A model generated the notes under the pieces. It worked only from the letters and a program-made list of their open reading frames with translations, had not been told where the DNA came from and ran no database searches. Below are positions 17,226 through 27,609 of a stretch of 36,001 bases of DNA, in pieces (positions within the stretch are counted from its first letter, which is position 1; each line of letters opens with the position of its first letter). Both the position numbers and the translations under genes were made by a program. Source of the stretch: Enterobacterales bacterium (GTDB lineage Bacteria; Pseudomonadota; Gammaproteobacteria; Enterobacterales; Enterobacteriaceae); assembly GCA_003864575.1 (NCBI GenBank), contig BHES01000023.1, positions 1-36,001 of the forward strand, in the 5' to 3' direction.

Positions 17226-18569
17226 TTATCCGTTGCGCTTGGACGGCGTACCACTACGGCGCGCCGGAGCAACCTGCGTGTGACGCTTCACCGCACGGCG
17301 GATCTGGTTGGCCTTCACGCGACGACGGTCACGTTCAACCGGCAGTTTGCTGACGGTCTCTTCTTGCATCTCCACCAGCGTACGCAGGTAGTTCGTTTCA
17401 GGCAGGTCCAGCTCTCTATAACCACCACGTGGCAAGCCTTTAGGCAGCGTCAAATCACCGTAACGAACGCGGATCAGACGGCTAACCTGCACACCAACGG
17501 CTTCCCACAACCGGCGAACTTCGCGGTTACGGCCTTCGGTCAGCGTGACGTTGTACCACTGGTTCAGGCCTTCGCCGCCCTGGTATTTGATGCTGCGGAA
17601 GGCCGCAGGACCGTCCTCCAGCTGCACACCACGGCTAAGCTGTTTGATTTTCTCGTCGTCAATCTGGCCGAATACGCGTACGGCATATTCACGCTCAACT
17701 TCACGGCTTGGGTGCATCAGGCGGTTCGCCAGTTCACCATCAGTGGTAAACAGCAGCAGGCCTGAAGTGTTAACGTCAAGACGCCCCACCGCGACCCAGC
17801 GTGAACCACGCATTTTTGGCAGACGGTCGAATACAGTCGGGCGACCTTCTGGATCACTGCGGGTACACAACTCGCCTTCCGGCTTGTAGTACGCCAGCAC
17901 GCGGCAGACGGTGTCCTGAGATTCGATGATCGACAGAACGTGGCCGTCGAGGCGAATTTTCGTTCCGGCAACCATTTCTACGCGGTCACCGAGTGCGGCA
18001 ATTTTACCGTCAACGCTGATACGGCCAGCTTGCAACATCGCTTCGACTTCACGGCGTGAACCGTGACCGGCGCGAGCCAGGATTTTCTGCAATTTTTCGC
18101 TTTGGCCTTCAGTGCTGTCGAGAGCATTTTTTGGCTTTTCGTATTTTGGTTCGTCGTCTTCTGGCGCATCGACTTCGTTGTTCAATACCGCTGGCGCTGC
18201 CTTTGGCTTAGCGCCACGGGATTTCTCAAAACGCGGCTTGTCGCTACGGGCGCTGTCAGGACGCGCTTTATCGTTACGATCCGGGCGGCCGCCTTCAGGG
18301 CGAGCTTTACCAGTGCGTGGTTTTTCGATGCGGGAATCACTGCGTGCAGCATCCGGACGGGCTTTATCAGGGCGTGATTTGTCATTACGTGACTTATCAG
18401 AACGCGCTTTATCCGTTTGGGGCTTTTCGCCGCGCTTTTCAGCACGCGTTGGCTCAGGACGGCCTTTGGCTGCGCCTGAATTTCTGCCGCTTTTAGGTTT
18501 ATCAGTGGCCGAACGGCCCGGTTTGGATCTGTCGCTTGTATGCTTCTGGGAATTAAACTTCTCGCTCAT
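17226..18569 (-). CDS. rluB: 23S rRNA pseudouridine(2605) synthase RluB with long basic N-terminal extension
   Basis: This 447-residue protein has a C-terminal part (from about residue 157, [20 protein letters not shown]) that matches the whole of E. coli RluB (291). It has the S4 RNA-binding domain, the catalytic Asp in [19 protein letters not shown], and [16 protein letters not shown]. It isomerises U2605 of 23S rRNA. The first roughly 156 residues are a low-complexity, charged, probably disordered extension built from variants of SDKxR/DKARPD (for example [20 protein letters not shown]). The extension begins MSEK, as does the core domain. Similar extensions are known in Serratia/Yersinia-type RluB proteins. 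The ORF has one clear ATG start and no frameshift. Confidence 0.93.
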   Translation of the reverse strand: MSEKFNSQKHTSDRSKPGRSATDKPKSGRNSGAAKGRPEPTRAEKRGEKPQTDKARSDKSRNDKSRPDKARPDAARSDSRIEKPRTGKARPEGGRPDRNDKARPDSARSDKPRFEKSRGAKPKAAPAVLNNEVDAPEDDEPKYEKPKNALDSTEGQSEKLQKILARAGHGSRREVEAMLQAGRISVDGKIAALGDRVEMVAGTKIRLDGHVLSIIESQDTVCRVLAYYKPEGELCTRSDPEGRPTVFDRLPKMRGSRWVAVGRLDVNTSGLLLFTTDGELANRLMHPSREVEREYAVRVFGQIDDEKIKQLSRGVQLEDGPAAFRSIKYQGGEGLNQWYNVTLTEGRNREVRRLWEAVGVQVSRLIRVRYGDLTLPKGLPRGGYRELDLPETNYLRTLVEMQEETVSKLPVERDRRRVKANQIRRAVKRHTQVAPARRSGTPSKRNG

Positions 18570-18769
18570 TGAGCAGCCTCATTTGTCGCCTTCACAGGCG
18601 TCGGGGAGAGCCGGCAGCACGATGTAACCTATCGTCTGCCCGCCAGAATTAGTATCAGTTCAGTACATAATGAATAAGTCAGTGGCTGTTGCGGAATTCC
18701 TGTGTGGTACAGGGAGTACTTCACGTCGCAAATATAGCATTGCTTATCAAAACACTGACTTATAAAAAG

Positions 18770-18822
18770 TCAGCCCGCCATTATACACAATTTCAATGTT
18801 TTTGTATCTCTCTGCGGGCTGA
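18770..18822 (-). promoter_or_regulatory. Inverted repeat and candidate rluB promoter downstream of yciO
   Basis: TCAGCCCGC (18770-18778) and GCGGGCTGA (18814-18822) form a perfect 9-bp stem with a 35-base loop. On the minus strand the second arm is followed by CTTTTTAT, so it could end yciO transcripts. Inside the loop, a minus-strand TATAAT (18780-18785) with GATACA 17 bases upstream could start rluB transcription. Confidence 0.4.
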
Positions 18823-18833
18823 TTTATATACCA

Positions 18834-19454
18834 CTACAGGAACGGTGTCGGGTCGCCGGCCCCTTCACGGACCACTTCTGGCGAAGGTTCGGTGAGATCA
18901 ACTACCGTGGTCGGCTGCTGACCGATCGTGCCGCCGTGGATAATCAAATCCACCAGTTTTCCCAGGTTATCTTTAATTTCATCAGGGTCAGATTCGGCAA
19001 AGTCATTACCCGGCAACATTAGGGTAGTGGACATCAGCGGTTCGCCGAGTACGTCCAGCAGCGCCAGCGCAATCGGGTTCGACGGCACACGCAGACCGAT
19101 AGTTTTGCGTTTCTCACTCATCAGACGGCGCGGCACTTCTTTGGTCGCTTTCAGAATGAAGGTGTAATTGCCCGGTGTATTGTTTTTGATCAGACGAAAT
19201 GCGGTGTTATCCACATAGGCGTAGGTCGAAAGCTCAGAGAGATCGCGGCACACTAGCGTGAAGTTATGATTCCCATCCAGTTGACGAATGCGGCAAATGC
19301 GCTCCATCGCGCTTTTATCTTCCAGACGACAGCCCAGCGCGTAACCGGAATCGGTCGGATACACGATAACGGCGCCTTTACGCAAAATATCCACAGCCTG
19401 ATTGATCAGACGCGGCTGCGGGTTCTCGGGGTGAATATAGAAAAATTGACTCAT
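18834..19454 (-). CDS. yciO: YciO, Sua5/YrdC-family protein
   Basis: This 206-residue protein has the YrdC/Sua5 fold. AVIVYPTDSGYALGC is the characteristic nucleotide-binding start, followed by ICRIRQLDGNHNFTLVC, TFILKATKEVPRRL and TIGLRVPSNPIALALL. Sua5/TsaC members make threonylcarbamoyl-AMP for tRNA t6A, but E. coli YciO (206 residues, same length) is a paralogue that does not replace TsaC, so its biochemical role is uncertain. It lies 15 bases after rnm on the same strand and upstream of rluB, the conserved rnm-yciO-rluB order. Confidence 0.94.
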   Translation of the reverse strand: MSQFFYIHPENPQPRLINQAVDILRKGAVIVYPTDSGYALGCRLEDKSAMERICRIRQLDGNHNFTLVCRDLSELSTYAYVDNTAFRLIKNNTPGNYTFILKATKEVPRRLMSEKRKTIGLRVPSNPIALALLDVLGEPLMSTTLMLPGNDFAESDPDEIKDNLGKLVDLIIHGGTIGQQPTTVVDLTEPSPEVVREGAGDPTPFL

Positions 19455-19469
19455 AATTCCCTTCTTAAC

Positions 19470-20375
19470 TCATTCTGTAATAGGGGCGGTGCGTGTGGGT
19501 TCTGCCCACGCTTTCCACACGGGTTCAACACCGGCGGGAAGCCACAATTTGCGCCCCAGTTCTATCCAGGAGCAGGGCTGATGAAAGTCAGATCCCTGCG
19601 ATGCCAGTAAATTATAGTCTCTTGCGAACGCGGCGAGCTGGCTTCGTTCATTCGGTGCCTGCTGACACTGGGCAACTTCCATCGCGTCCCCGCCCTGTTC
19701 GGCAAAAAATGCCAGCAGCCGTTTTAGCCATTTGGTTGACAGCCCATAACGTCCGGGATGGGCGACGACGGCCTGACCGCCGGACTGATGAATCGCGTCA
19801 ACAGCTTGTTCGATTGTACACCAGTGCGGCGGCACGTAGCCGGTCTTGCCCTTGGCGAGGTACTTTTTGAAGACCTGCGCGATGTTGTCGCACTTACCGA
19901 TTTCTACCAGATAACGGGCAAAATGCGCGCGGGTGACCGCCCCGCCCTGCGCCAGCCGCAGCGCACCTTCCCAGGCACCGGTTATCAGAGCTTTCTCCAG
20001 CCTGCGTCCCATCTCTTGCGCACGTTCGACACGCAGTGCTGTCTGCGAAGCCAGTAAGGTTTGCATCGCCGGATGTTCAGGATCAATGCCCAGGCCGACA
20101 ATGTGAATTTCGTGATTTTCCCACAACGTGGAGATCTCAACGCCACTAATAAGCTGTAAAGGAAGATTGTGCTCAGCAATGGCCTGCGCCGCGCGGGCCA
20201 GCCCTTCCGTCGTGTCATGGTCAGTGATGGCCAGCACGCCCACCCGCATTTCTACTGCACGGGCGACCAACGCTTCAGGCGACAAATATCCGTCAGAAGC
20301 CGTGGTATGGCTGTGCAGATCATAGATTGTGAAAGCGGTGCTGGGCTCTGGGATGTCGGTGGCGATTGAAGTCAT
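19470..20375 (-). CDS. rnm: RNase AM (Rnm/YciV/TrpH), PHP-domain 5'-3' exonuclease
   Basis: This 301-residue protein has a PHP (polymerase and histidinol phosphatase) domain. Metal-ligand motifs are visible in order: YDLHSHTTASDG near residue 20, AITDHDTTEGL near 50, a Glu in SGVEISTLWENHEIHIVG, VVAHPGRYG near 205 and ASQGSDFHQP near 260. In E. coli this enzyme (formerly YciV/TrpH) is a manganese-dependent 5'-3' exoribonuclease that finishes the 5' ends of 23S, 16S and 5S rRNAs. It is divergent from trpL, the usual place, and is followed by yciO. Confidence 0.93.
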   Translation of the reverse strand: MTSIATDIPEPSTAFTIYDLHSHTTASDGYLSPEALVARAVEMRVGVLAITDHDTTEGLARAAQAIAEHNLPLQLISGVEISTLWENHEIHIVGLGIDPEHPAMQTLLASQTALRVERAQEMGRRLEKALITGAWEGALRLAQGGAVTRAHFARYLVEIGKCDNIAQVFKKYLAKGKTGYVPPHWCTIEQAVDAIHQSGGQAVVAHPGRYGLSTKWLKRLLAFFAEQGGDAMEVAQCQQAPNERSQLAAFARDYNLLASQGSDFHQPCSWIELGRKLWLPAGVEPVWKAWAEPTRTAPITE

Positions 20376-20542
20376 AAAAGTAATAGTGGTTAAACCTGTT
20401 GCTGAAAGCGGCGGTTATCATAACCTGTTAAGCGCCTTCGGGTTATCCCTATCTGCCCTGACGATGCACGGATAGCGCGGGCGGAAACCGCTTTCGTGAC
20501 GGTTATGATCTTCTAACGCCTCAATAAAGATGTAAAAGAGGG

Positions 20543-20577
20543 TTGACTAACGCCTCACGAACTAGTTTACTAGTACG
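20543..20577 (+). promoter_or_regulatory. trp promoter and TrpR operator
   Basis: The -35 TTGACT (20543-20548) and -10 TTTACT (20566-20571) are 17 bases apart. The operator CGAACTAGTTTACTAGTACG (20558-20577) covers the -10 and differs in one base from the E. coli trp operator. TrpR with bound tryptophan would therefore block RNA polymerase directly. Confidence 0.95.
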
Positions 20578-20629
20578 TGAGTTCACGGAACAACGTGATA
20601 ACCCTTTATGCAATGACGAAAGGTATCTG

Positions 20630-20695
20630 ATGATGAACATTTCAATGATTTCTGTACTCAGCTGGTGGCGCAACTTCCCTTCGCGGGCGGTGTGA
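20630..20695 (+). CDS. trpL: trp operon leader peptide
   Basis: This 21-residue peptide, MMNISMISVLSWWRNFPSRA and a final V, contains tandem Trp codons at positions 12-13. AAAGG lies six bases before the first ATG; a second ATG follows directly. It resembles enterobacterial TrpL in having the paired tryptophans before an Arg. Ribosome stalling at these codons when charged tRNA-Trp is scarce would favour the antiterminator and allow transcription into trpE. The stop codon lies 36 bases before the attenuator stem. Confidence 0.93.
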   Translation: MMNISMISVLSWWRNFPSRAV

Positions 20696-20730
20696 TCACG
20701 CATAGCTGTTAACAGACATGCAGATACCCG

Positions 20731-20756
20731 AAGCCCGCTGAATGCGGGCTTTTTTA
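20731..20756 (+). terminator. trp attenuator
   Basis: AAGCCCGC and GCGGGCTT pair around a TGAAT loop, followed by TTTTT, in the leader between trpL and trpE. This is the 3:4 terminator of the classical attenuator. Upstream GGGCGG-type sequence in the trpL end and the ATACCCGAAGCCCGC stretch supply the competing segments. Confidence 0.93.
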
Positions 20757-20801
20757 TGGCCGTCTTCTCCTCCATTTGGTAGAAAAATTTCAGGAAGCAA
20801 C

Positions 20802-22364
20802 ATGACGATTCAACGACCTCGATTAGAACTGCTGACCGCACAAGGAAGTTACCGTGGTGATCCGACGGCCATCTTCCACCAGCTTTGTGGCGCACGCCCG
20901 GCAACGTTGTTGCTTGAATCAGCTGAGATCACCAGCAAACAAAATCTGAAAAGCCTGCTGGTAATTGACAGCGCGCTACGCATTACCGCGCTGGGCAATA
21001 AAGTTTCCGTCCAGGCGCTGACCGCCAACGGAGCATCGCTGCTACCACTGATGGACGCCGCACTGCCGGCTGATGTCCACAATGATGTGCGCCCTAACGG
21101 CCGTGAACTGACCTTCCCGGCCATTGATCAGATGCAGGAAGAGGACGCCCGCCTGCGTTCGCGCTCCGTCTTTGATGCCCTGCGCAGTATTCTGGATCTG
21201 GTAGAAACGCCGGAGGAAGAGCGCGAAGCTATGCTGCTCGGTGGGCTCTTCGCATACGATTTAGTCGCCGGATTTGAAGATTTACCACAGCTGCGTGCCG
21301 ACCAGCGCTGCCCGGACTTCTGCTTCTATCTGTCAGAAACCTTACTGGTTCTCGATCACCAGAACCGCAGCAGCCGTCTCCAGGCCAGCCTGTTTACGCC
21401 GGACAGTGAAGAAAAACAGCGCCTGCATGCCCGCCTAGAACAGCTGCAACATCAGTTGCAACTTCCACCGCACGCCATTCCGCACCAGGATGTGACGGAC
21501 ATGAAACTCAGCGTCAATCAAAGCGACGAAGAGTTTGGTGCCGTGGTCGAGCAGATGAAAGAAGGCATCCGTGCCGGTGAGATTTTCCAGGTTGTGCCTT
21601 CACGCCGCTTCTCCCTGCCTTGCCCTGCTCCGCTGGCAGCTTACGAAACGCTGAAAAACAACAACCCAAGCCCGTATATGTTCTTCATGCAGGACAATGA
21701 TTTCACCCTGTTCGGCGCGTCACCGGAAAGCGCGCTGAAGTATGACGCTACCAACCGCCAGATTGAGATCTACCCGATTGCCGGTACCCGCCCACGTGGC
21801 CGCCGCGCTGACGGCTCGCTGGACCGCGATCTCGACAGCCGCATCGAACTGGAAATGCGTACAGACCACAAAGAGCTGGCCGAACACCTGATGCTGGTCG
21901 ATTTAGCCCGCAACGATTTGGCGCGTATTTGTGAACCGGGCAGCCGCTATGTTGCTGATCTGACTAAAGTTGACCGTTACTCCTTCGTGATGCACCTGGT
22001 CTCCCGCGTAGTCGGGACATTGCGCGCGGATCTCGACGTGCTACACGCCTATCAGGCCGTCATGAACATGGGCACGTTGACCGGGGCACCGAAAGTGCGT
22101 GCTATGCAGTTGATTGCCGGTTCTGAAAAGAGCCGCCGAGGCAGCTACGGCGGCGCAGTGGGTTACTTCACCGCTCAGGGTGATCTCGATACCTGCATTG
22201 TTATCCGCTCGGCCTACGTAGAAGACGGTATTGCTACCGTTCAGGCTGGCGGCGGCGTAGTCCTCGACTCCGTTCCACAAGCCGAAGCTGACGAAACTCG
22301 CAATAAAGCCCGTGCCGTGCTGCGTGCCATCGCCACTGCCCACAATGCCAAAGAGGTATTTTAA
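20802..22364 (+). CDS. trpE: Anthranilate synthase component I
   Basis: This 520-residue protein has the E. coli TrpE length. With TrpG it makes anthranilate from chorismate and glutamine. The feedback-inhibition motif LLLES (residues 36-40, Ser40) is present. The chorismate-binding core covers about residues 250-515: [69 protein letters not shown] and [19 protein letters not shown] used the ATG preceded by CAGGAAGCAAC; the upstream part of the frame overlaps the attenuator. trpG starts one base after its stop, so translation is probably coupled. Confidence 0.98.
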   Translation: MTIQRPRLELLTAQGSYRGDPTAIFHQLCGARPATLLLESAEITSKQNLKSLLVIDSALRITALGNKVSVQALTANGASLLPLMDAALPADVHNDVRPNGRELTFPAIDQMQEEDARLRSRSVFDALRSILDLVETPEEEREAMLLGGLFAYDLVAGFEDLPQLRADQRCPDFCFYLSETLLVLDHQNRSSRLQASLFTPDSEEKQRLHARLEQLQHQLQLPPHAIPHQDVTDMKLSVNQSDEEFGAVVEQMKEGIRAGEIFQVVPSRRFSLPCPAPLAAYETLKNNNPSPYMFFMQDNDFTLFGASPESALKYDATNRQIEIYPIAGTRPRGRRADGSLDRDLDSRIELEMRTDHKELAEHLMLVDLARNDLARICEPGSRYVADLTKVDRYSFVMHLVSRVVGTLRADLDVLHAYQAVMNMGTLTGAPKVRAMQLIAGSEKSRRGSYGGAVGYFTAQGDLDTCIVIRSAYVEDGIATVQAGGGVVLDSVPQAEADETRNKARAVLRAIATAHNAKEVF

Positions 22365-22365
22365 G

Positions 22366-22944
22366 ATGGCCGATATTTTACTGATTGATAACGTGGATTC
22401 GTTCACCTACAACCTGGTGGATCAGCTGCGCTCCAGCGGCCACAACGTGGTGATTTACCGCAACCAGATCCCGGCCAACGTGATCCTCGAGAAACTGAGT
22501 CAGTTGGAAAAACCGGTACTGATGCTTTCCCCTGGCCCTGGCACGCCGTCAGAAGCGGGCTGTATGCCAGAACTGCTGAAACGTCTGCGCGGCCAGCTGC
22601 CTATCATCGGCATCTGTCTGGGACACCAGGCGATTGTTGAAACCTACGGCGGATATGTCGGTCAGGCCGGCGAGATCCTGCACGGCAAAGCTTCTTCTAT
22701 TACGCATGACGACGAAGGCATGTTTGCCGGAATGAATAACCCGTTACCGGTCGCGCGTTATCACTCGCTGGTCGGTAGCCAGATCCCTGAAGGGCTGACG
22801 GTCAACGCCCGCTATGGCGATATGGTTATGGCCGTACGTCACGATAAAGATCGCGTGTGTGGTTTTCAGTTCCATCCGGAATCCATTTTAACCTCTCAGG
22901 GCGCACGTCTGTTAGAGCAGACGCTGGCCTGGGCTTTGGCATAA
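22366..22944 (+). CDS. trpG: Anthranilate synthase component II (glutamine amidotransferase)
   Basis: This 192-residue class I amidotransferase supplies ammonia to TrpE. The nucleophile is Cys84 in GICLGHQAI, with the catalytic His-x-Glu in FQFHPESIL near residue 170. The oxyanion segment is in [11 protein letters not shown]. It is a free-standing gene; in E. coli it is fused to trpD. The start overlaps the trpE end region by translational coupling (TAAGATG). Confidence 0.97.
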   Translation: MADILLIDNVDSFTYNLVDQLRSSGHNVVIYRNQIPANVILEKLSQLEKPVLMLSPGPGTPSEAGCMPELLKRLRGQLPIIGICLGHQAIVETYGGYVGQAGEILHGKASSITHDDEGMFAGMNNPLPVARYHSLVGSQIPEGLTVNARYGDMVMAVRHDKDRVCGFQFHPESILTSQGARLLEQTLAWALA

Positions 22945-22959
22945 GACGAGGAGCTGACG

Positions 22960-23973
22960 ATGAAAACTCAAACAATTTCCGGCATCCTCGAAAACCTTTA
23001 CAGCGCTCAGGTGATGACCCAGGAAGAGAGCCAGCAGCTATTCACCGCCATTGTGAACGGCGAACTGGAACCTGCACAATTAGCGGCGGCCTTAATCAGC
23101 ATGAAGGTGCGCGGTGAGCAACCTGCGGAAATTGCCGGTGCCGCGCAAGCGCTGCTGGCCCATGCGGAGCCTTTCCCGCACCCTGACTACGCGTTTGCTG
23201 ACATCGTCGGCACCGGCGGTGACGGCACCAACAGCATCAATATTTCCACCGCCAGCGCGTTTGTTGCCGCAGCCTGCGGAGTCCGCGTGGCCAAGCACGG
23301 TAACCGCAGCGTTTCAAGCCGCTCCGGTTCATCGGATTTGCTCGCGGCCTTTGGCATTCAGCTGGATATGCCCGCTGAACAGTCCCGTGTAGCGCTGGAT
23401 GATTTAGGTATCTGTTTCCTGTTCGCACCGCAGTATCACACCGGTTTTCGCCACGCAATGCCGGTACGTAAAGCGCTGAAAACCCGCACGCTGTTCAACG
23501 TGCTGGGACCGCTGATTAACCCGGCACGTCCGCCGCTGGCGCTGATTGGGGTTTATAGCCCGGAACTGGTACGCCCGATTGCAGAAACGCTGCGCACCCT
23601 CGGTTATGAGCGTGCTGCTGTGGTTCACGGCGGTGGCATGGATGAAGTCGCCATCCACGCACCCACTCAGGTCGCCGAGCTGAAAAATGGCGAAATCACG
23701 ACCTATGAATTGACGCCACAGGACTTCGGTCTGGACAATTATCCTATCGAAGCGTTACTGGGCGGCGAGCCGGAAGAAAACCGTGACATTCTGGCACGCT
23801 TATTACAAGGTAAAGGAGAACCGGCCCATGAAGCCGCAGTGGCCGCCAATGTGGCGATGTTATTGCGCCTTTTCGGTCAGGAAAATTTAAAGCAAAACGC
23901 ACAGCAAGCTTTGGAAGTAATACGCAGCGGCGCTGCATTCCAGCGTGTTACCGCATTGGCAGCAAGAGGATAA
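22960..23973 (+). CDS. trpD: Anthranilate phosphoribosyltransferase
   Basis: This 337-residue enzyme joins anthranilate and PRPP to N-(5'-phosphoribosyl)anthranilate. The PRPP-binding loop is [17 protein letters not shown] (from about residue 81). [17 protein letters not shown] follows, then [19 protein letters not shown] and the metal-binding segment [16 protein letters not shown] lies before the ATG, 15 bases after trpG. The enzyme has no TrpG domain, so the two activities come from separate polypeptides that share the reading direction. Confidence 0.97.
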   Translation: MKTQTISGILENLYSAQVMTQEESQQLFTAIVNGELEPAQLAAALISMKVRGEQPAEIAGAAQALLAHAEPFPHPDYAFADIVGTGGDGTNSINISTASAFVAAACGVRVAKHGNRSVSSRSGSSDLLAAFGIQLDMPAEQSRVALDDLGICFLFAPQYHTGFRHAMPVRKALKTRTLFNVLGPLINPARPPLALIGVYSPELVRPIAETLRTLGYERAAVVHGGGMDEVAIHAPTQVAELKNGEITTYELTPQDFGLDNYPIEALLGGEPEENRDILARLLQGKGEPAHEAAVAANVAMLLRLFGQENLKQNAQQALEVIRSGAAFQRVTALAARG

Positions 23974-23976
23974 GTG

Positions 23977-25341
23977 ATGCAGCAGGAAACCGTGCTCCAC
24001 AAAATTGTCCGCGACAAAGCAGTTTGGGTCGCGGCACGTAAAGAACAGCAACCCCTGGCCAGCTTTCAAAACGAAATCAAACCCAGCCAGCGCAATTTCT
24101 ACGACGCCCTGAAAGGGACCAAAACGGTCTTCATTCTTGAATGCAAAAAGGCCTCGCCGTCCAAAGGCACCATCCGCGATAACTTTGACCCGGTTGAAAT
24201 CGCCAGCGTCTATAAAGATTATGCCTCGGCGATTTCTGTATTAACGGATGAAAAATACTTCCAGGGCAGTTTCGATTTCCTGCCGCTGGTGAGCAACACT
24301 GTGACTCAGCCGGTGCTGTGCAAAGACTTCATCATCGACCCTTATCAGATCCATCTGGCACGTTTTTATCAGGCCGATGCGATTTTGCTGATGCTGTCGG
24401 TGCTGGATGACGAACAATATGTCCAACTGGCCGCCGTGGCCCACAGCCTGAATATGGGCGTGCTGACCGAAGCCAGTAATGAAGAAGAGCTGGATCGCGC
24501 CGTTGCGCTAAAAGCCAAAGTGGTAGGTATTAATAATCGTGATCTGCGCGACCTCTCTATCGACTTAGACCGTACCCGTCAATTGGCTCCGCGTGTACCG
24601 CACGGTGTGACGGTGATCAGTGAGTCGGGCATCAATAATTATGCGCAAATTCGCGAACTGAGCCGCTTCGCCAATGGCTTCCTGATCGGTAGCGCGCTGA
24701 TGTCAGAAAGCGACCTGACCGGTGCCGTCCGGCGCGTGATGCTTGGTGACAACAAAGTCTGCGGCCTTACACGCCCGCAGGATGCTGCTGTGGCGCATGA
24801 GGCCGGAGCAGTTTACGGTGGATTGATTTTTGTCGAGGCTTCACCACGGCTTGTCAGCGTAGATACCGCACGGCAGGTTCAGGCCGGTGCAGCGCTGAAA
24901 TATGTCGGTGTTTTCCGCGATGAGACGCCCGCCCGCGTGGCCGACATCGCCCGGACTTTGCATCTGGCCGCCGTTCAGCTGCACGGCGAAGAAGATCAGG
25001 TTTATATCGACACCCTGCGTTCGCAGTTGCCAGAACAGTGCCAGATTTGGAAAGCGCTGAGCGTCAAAGAAGTGATGCCCGCACGTGACCTGAGTCAGGT
25101 TGACCGTTACGTACTCGATAACGGCAAAGGCGGCACAGGACAGCGTTTCGACTGGAGCAAACTGGCCGGACAGGATCTTGGCAACGTATTACTTGCCGGT
25201 GGGCTGCGGGCTGACAACATTGTTGATGCCGCTCAACTCGGTTGCGTGGGGCTGGATTTCAACTCCGGCGTTGAGCGCGAACCGGGCATTAAAGATGCCG
25301 ATAAAATTACGGCCGTATTCCAGACATTACGGGCTTACTGA
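23977..25341 (+). CDS. trpC: Indole-3-glycerol-phosphate synthase / phosphoribosylanthranilate isomerase
   Basis: This bifunctional protein of 454 residues contains two TIM barrels. The N-terminal IGPS domain (about 1-255) has ILECKKASPSKG, LCKDFIIDPYQI, VVGINNRDLRDL and VISESGINN. The C-terminal PRAI (TrpF) domain (from about KVCGLTRPQDA) has AAVQLHGEEDQ and LLAGGLRADNI. It performs two consecutive steps between the TrpD and TrpAB reactions. I chose the ATG at 23977, after GAGGATAAGTG; a GTG one codon upstream is also possible. It follows trpD without a gap. Confidence 0.97.
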   Translation: MQQETVLHKIVRDKAVWVAARKEQQPLASFQNEIKPSQRNFYDALKGTKTVFILECKKASPSKGTIRDNFDPVEIASVYKDYASAISVLTDEKYFQGSFDFLPLVSNTVTQPVLCKDFIIDPYQIHLARFYQADAILLMLSVLDDEQYVQLAAVAHSLNMGVLTEASNEEELDRAVALKAKVVGINNRDLRDLSIDLDRTRQLAPRVPHGVTVISESGINNYAQIRELSRFANGFLIGSALMSESDLTGAVRRVMLGDNKVCGLTRPQDAAVAHEAGAVYGGLIFVEASPRLVSVDTARQVQAGAALKYVGVFRDETPARVADIARTLHLAAVQLHGEEDQVYIDTLRSQLPEQCQIWKALSVKEVMPARDLSQVDRYVLDNGKGGTGQRFDWSKLAGQDLGNVLLAGGLRADNIVDAAQLGCVGLDFNSGVEREPGIKDADKITAVFQTLRAY

Positions 25342-25387
25342 TTTCAGCCCGCGATGCCGCAAAAATTGACAGACAGGATGAAATAAC

Positions 25388-26578
25388 ATGACTTTACTTA
25401 ATCCCTATTTCGGCGAATTTGGCGGCCAGTACGTTCCGCAAATTCTGATGCCTGCGCTGGTACAGCTGGAAGAAGCCTTTGTCAGCGCCCAGCGTGACCC
25501 GGAGTTTCAGGCTGAATTTATCGACCTGCTGAAAAACTATGCCGGTCGCCCTACGGCCCTGACGCTGTGCAAAAACCTGACCGCAGGTACCAAAACCAAA
25601 CTGTACCTCAAACGTGAAGATTTACTGCACGGCGGCGCGCACAAGACCAACCAGGTGTTGGGACAAGCTCTGCTTGCCAAGCGCATGGGGAAAACTGAAA
25701 TTATTGCCGAAACCGGTGCCGGTCAGCACGGCGTGGCCTCGGCCCTCGCCTGCGCCCTGCTCGGTTTGAAATGCCGCATTTATATGGGTGCGAAAGATAT
25801 CGAACGCCAGTCGCCTAACGTGTTCCGTATGCGTCTGATGGGCGCTGAAGTGATCCCGGTTCACAGTGGCTCTTCCACGCTGAAAGACGCGTGTAACGAA
25901 GCACTGCGTGACTGGTCTGGCAGCTATGAGACCGCACACTATATGCTCGGCACCGCCGCTGGCCCACACCCGTATCCGACCATCGTGCGTGAATTCCAGC
26001 GCATGATCGGCGAAGAAACCAAAGTACAGATGCAGGAGCGCGAAGGCTGCCTGCCTGATGCAGTGATCGCCTGCGTGGGTGGCGGTTCCAACGCCATCGG
26101 TATGTTTGCCGATTTCATCGATGACACCAGTGTGAAACTGATTGGCGTTGAACCCGGCGGCCTGGGTATCGAAACCGGACAACACGGCGCACCGCTGAAA
26201 CACGGCCACGTCGGCATCTATTTCGGTATGAAAGCGCCGATGATGCAAACCTCTGAAGGCCAGATCGAAGAATCATATTCTATCTCAGCCGGTCTGGATT
26301 TCCCGTCGGTTGGCCCGCAACACGCCTATCTCAACAGCATTGGCCGCGCAGAATATGTGTCGATAACCGATGACGAAGCACTGGAAGCCTTTAAAGCGTT
26401 GTCGCGTCACGAAGGGATTATCCCGGCGCTCGAGTCTTCACATGCGCTGGCTTATGCGCTGAAACTCATCAAGGAAACCCCGCAGAAAGAACAAATTCTC
26501 GTGGTGAACCTTTCTGGCCGCGGCGACAAAGATATTTTCACCGTACATGACATCCTGACTGCCCGGGGAGAGATTTAA
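25388..26578 (+). CDS. trpB: Tryptophan synthase beta chain
   Basis: This 396-residue PLP enzyme condenses indole with serine. The Schiff-base lysine is Lys86 in [15 protein letters not shown]. The phosphate cup is [10 protein letters not shown], near residue 232. The segments [11 protein letters not shown] and [10 protein letters not shown] are also diagnostic. E. coli TrpB has 397 residues. A 46-base gap with AGGATGAAATAAC precedes it. The stop codon overlaps the trpA start by one base (TAATG), consistent with the need for equimolar alpha and beta chains. Confidence 0.98.
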   Translation: MTLLNPYFGEFGGQYVPQILMPALVQLEEAFVSAQRDPEFQAEFIDLLKNYAGRPTALTLCKNLTAGTKTKLYLKREDLLHGGAHKTNQVLGQALLAKRMGKTEIIAETGAGQHGVASALACALLGLKCRIYMGAKDIERQSPNVFRMRLMGAEVIPVHSGSSTLKDACNEALRDWSGSYETAHYMLGTAAGPHPYPTIVREFQRMIGEETKVQMQEREGCLPDAVIACVGGGSNAIGMFADFIDDTSVKLIGVEPGGLGIETGQHGAPLKHGHVGIYFGMKAPMMQTSEGQIEESYSISAGLDFPSVGPQHAYLNSIGRAEYVSITDDEALEAFKALSRHEGIIPALESSHALAYALKLIKETPQKEQILVVNLSGRGDKDIFTVHDILTARGEI

Positions 26579-27384
26579 TGGAACGTTATCAGCAACTGTT
26601 TACGCGTCTTGCAAGCAAAAAAGAAGGCGCCTTCGTTCCTTTCGTGACGCTCGGCGATCCGGGCGTTGAACTCTCTTTATCGATTATCGATACCCTGATT
26701 GAAGCCGGTGCCGATGCGCTCGAACTGGGCATTCCGTTCTCTGACCCGCTGGCCGATGGCCCGACAATTCAGAATGCTAATCTGCGCGCCTTTGCCGCCG
26801 GCGTGACGCCAACGCAGTGCTTCAACATGCTGGCGCGCATTCGCGAAAAACATCCGGACATTCCAATTGGCCTGCTGATGTACGCTAATCTGGTGTTCCA
26901 TAACGGCATCGATACGTTTTACCAGCGCTGCGCCGAAGTCGGTGTGGATTCCGTTCTGGTCGCCGACGTGCCTTATGAAGAGTCTGCGCCTTTCCGTGCG
27001 GCGGCCATACGTCACGGCATTGCGCCAATCTTTATCTGCCCGCCAAATGCCAGTGATGATCTGTTGCGAGAAATTTCATCCCATGGCCGTGGATATACCT
27101 ATTTGTTGTCCCGCGCAGGCGTAACCGGTACTGAAAAACGGGCTTTAACGCCGCTCACCCATCTGGTCAATAAGTTGCGTGAATATAACGCGGCACCGCC
27201 GTTACAGGGTTTCGGTATTTCAGAACCTTCACAGGTGAAAGAGACGCTGGCAGCGGGTGCGGCAGGCGCCATCTCTGGCTCTGCCACCGTGCGTATCATC
27301 GAAAATAATCTGCAACAGCCTTCTGAAATGCTGGCTCAGCTTTCGCGTTTCGTCAGTGATATGAAAGCCGCCACTCGCGCCTAA
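26578..27384 (+). CDS. trpA: Tryptophan synthase alpha chain
   Basis: This 268-residue TIM-barrel protein cleaves indole-3-glycerol phosphate to indole and glyceraldehyde 3-phosphate; the indole is channelled to TrpB. The catalytic residues are Glu49 and Asp60, in [19 protein letters not shown]. The phosphate-binding region is [20 protein letters not shown] followed by ISGSATV. The length equals E. coli TrpA. It is the last trp gene, overlapping trpB by one base and followed by a hairpin. Confidence 0.98.
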   Translation: MERYQQLFTRLASKKEGAFVPFVTLGDPGVELSLSIIDTLIEAGADALELGIPFSDPLADGPTIQNANLRAFAAGVTPTQCFNMLARIREKHPDIPIGLLMYANLVFHNGIDTFYQRCAEVGVDSVLVADVPYEESAPFRAAAIRHGIAPIFICPPNASDDLLREISSHGRGYTYLLSRAGVTGTEKRALTPLTHLVNKLREYNAAPPLQGFGISEPSQVKETLAAGAAGAISGSATVRIIENNLQQPSEMLAQLSRFVSDMKAATRA

Positions 27385-27405
27385 TTGCGCCAGACGTTCT
27401 GACCT

Positions 27406-27444
27406 ACGCCTTATTTGCTCATGCAGATAAGGCGTTGTTTATTT
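27406..27444 (+). terminator. Terminator of the trp operon
   Basis: ACGCCTTAT (27406-27414) and ATAAGGCGT (27427-27435) form a 9-bp stem with a 12-base loop, followed by TGTTTATTT, 21 bases after trpA. A later T-run near 27457-27465 could serve as a further pause or release site. Confidence 0.75.
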
Positions 27445-27609
27445 GGATGAGTTAACTTTTTTTTTACCCTTTCTCATTTGTATATCCTCGATCCATACAC
27501 CACACTTAGACTATCCGCAGGATCCATTCCGTTTTTATGGTTATCATGCGGGGAATGCGCGTTATTAATCATTAGATGGTGAGTTTCAACCTGGCATGGA
27601 GAGTTATTT

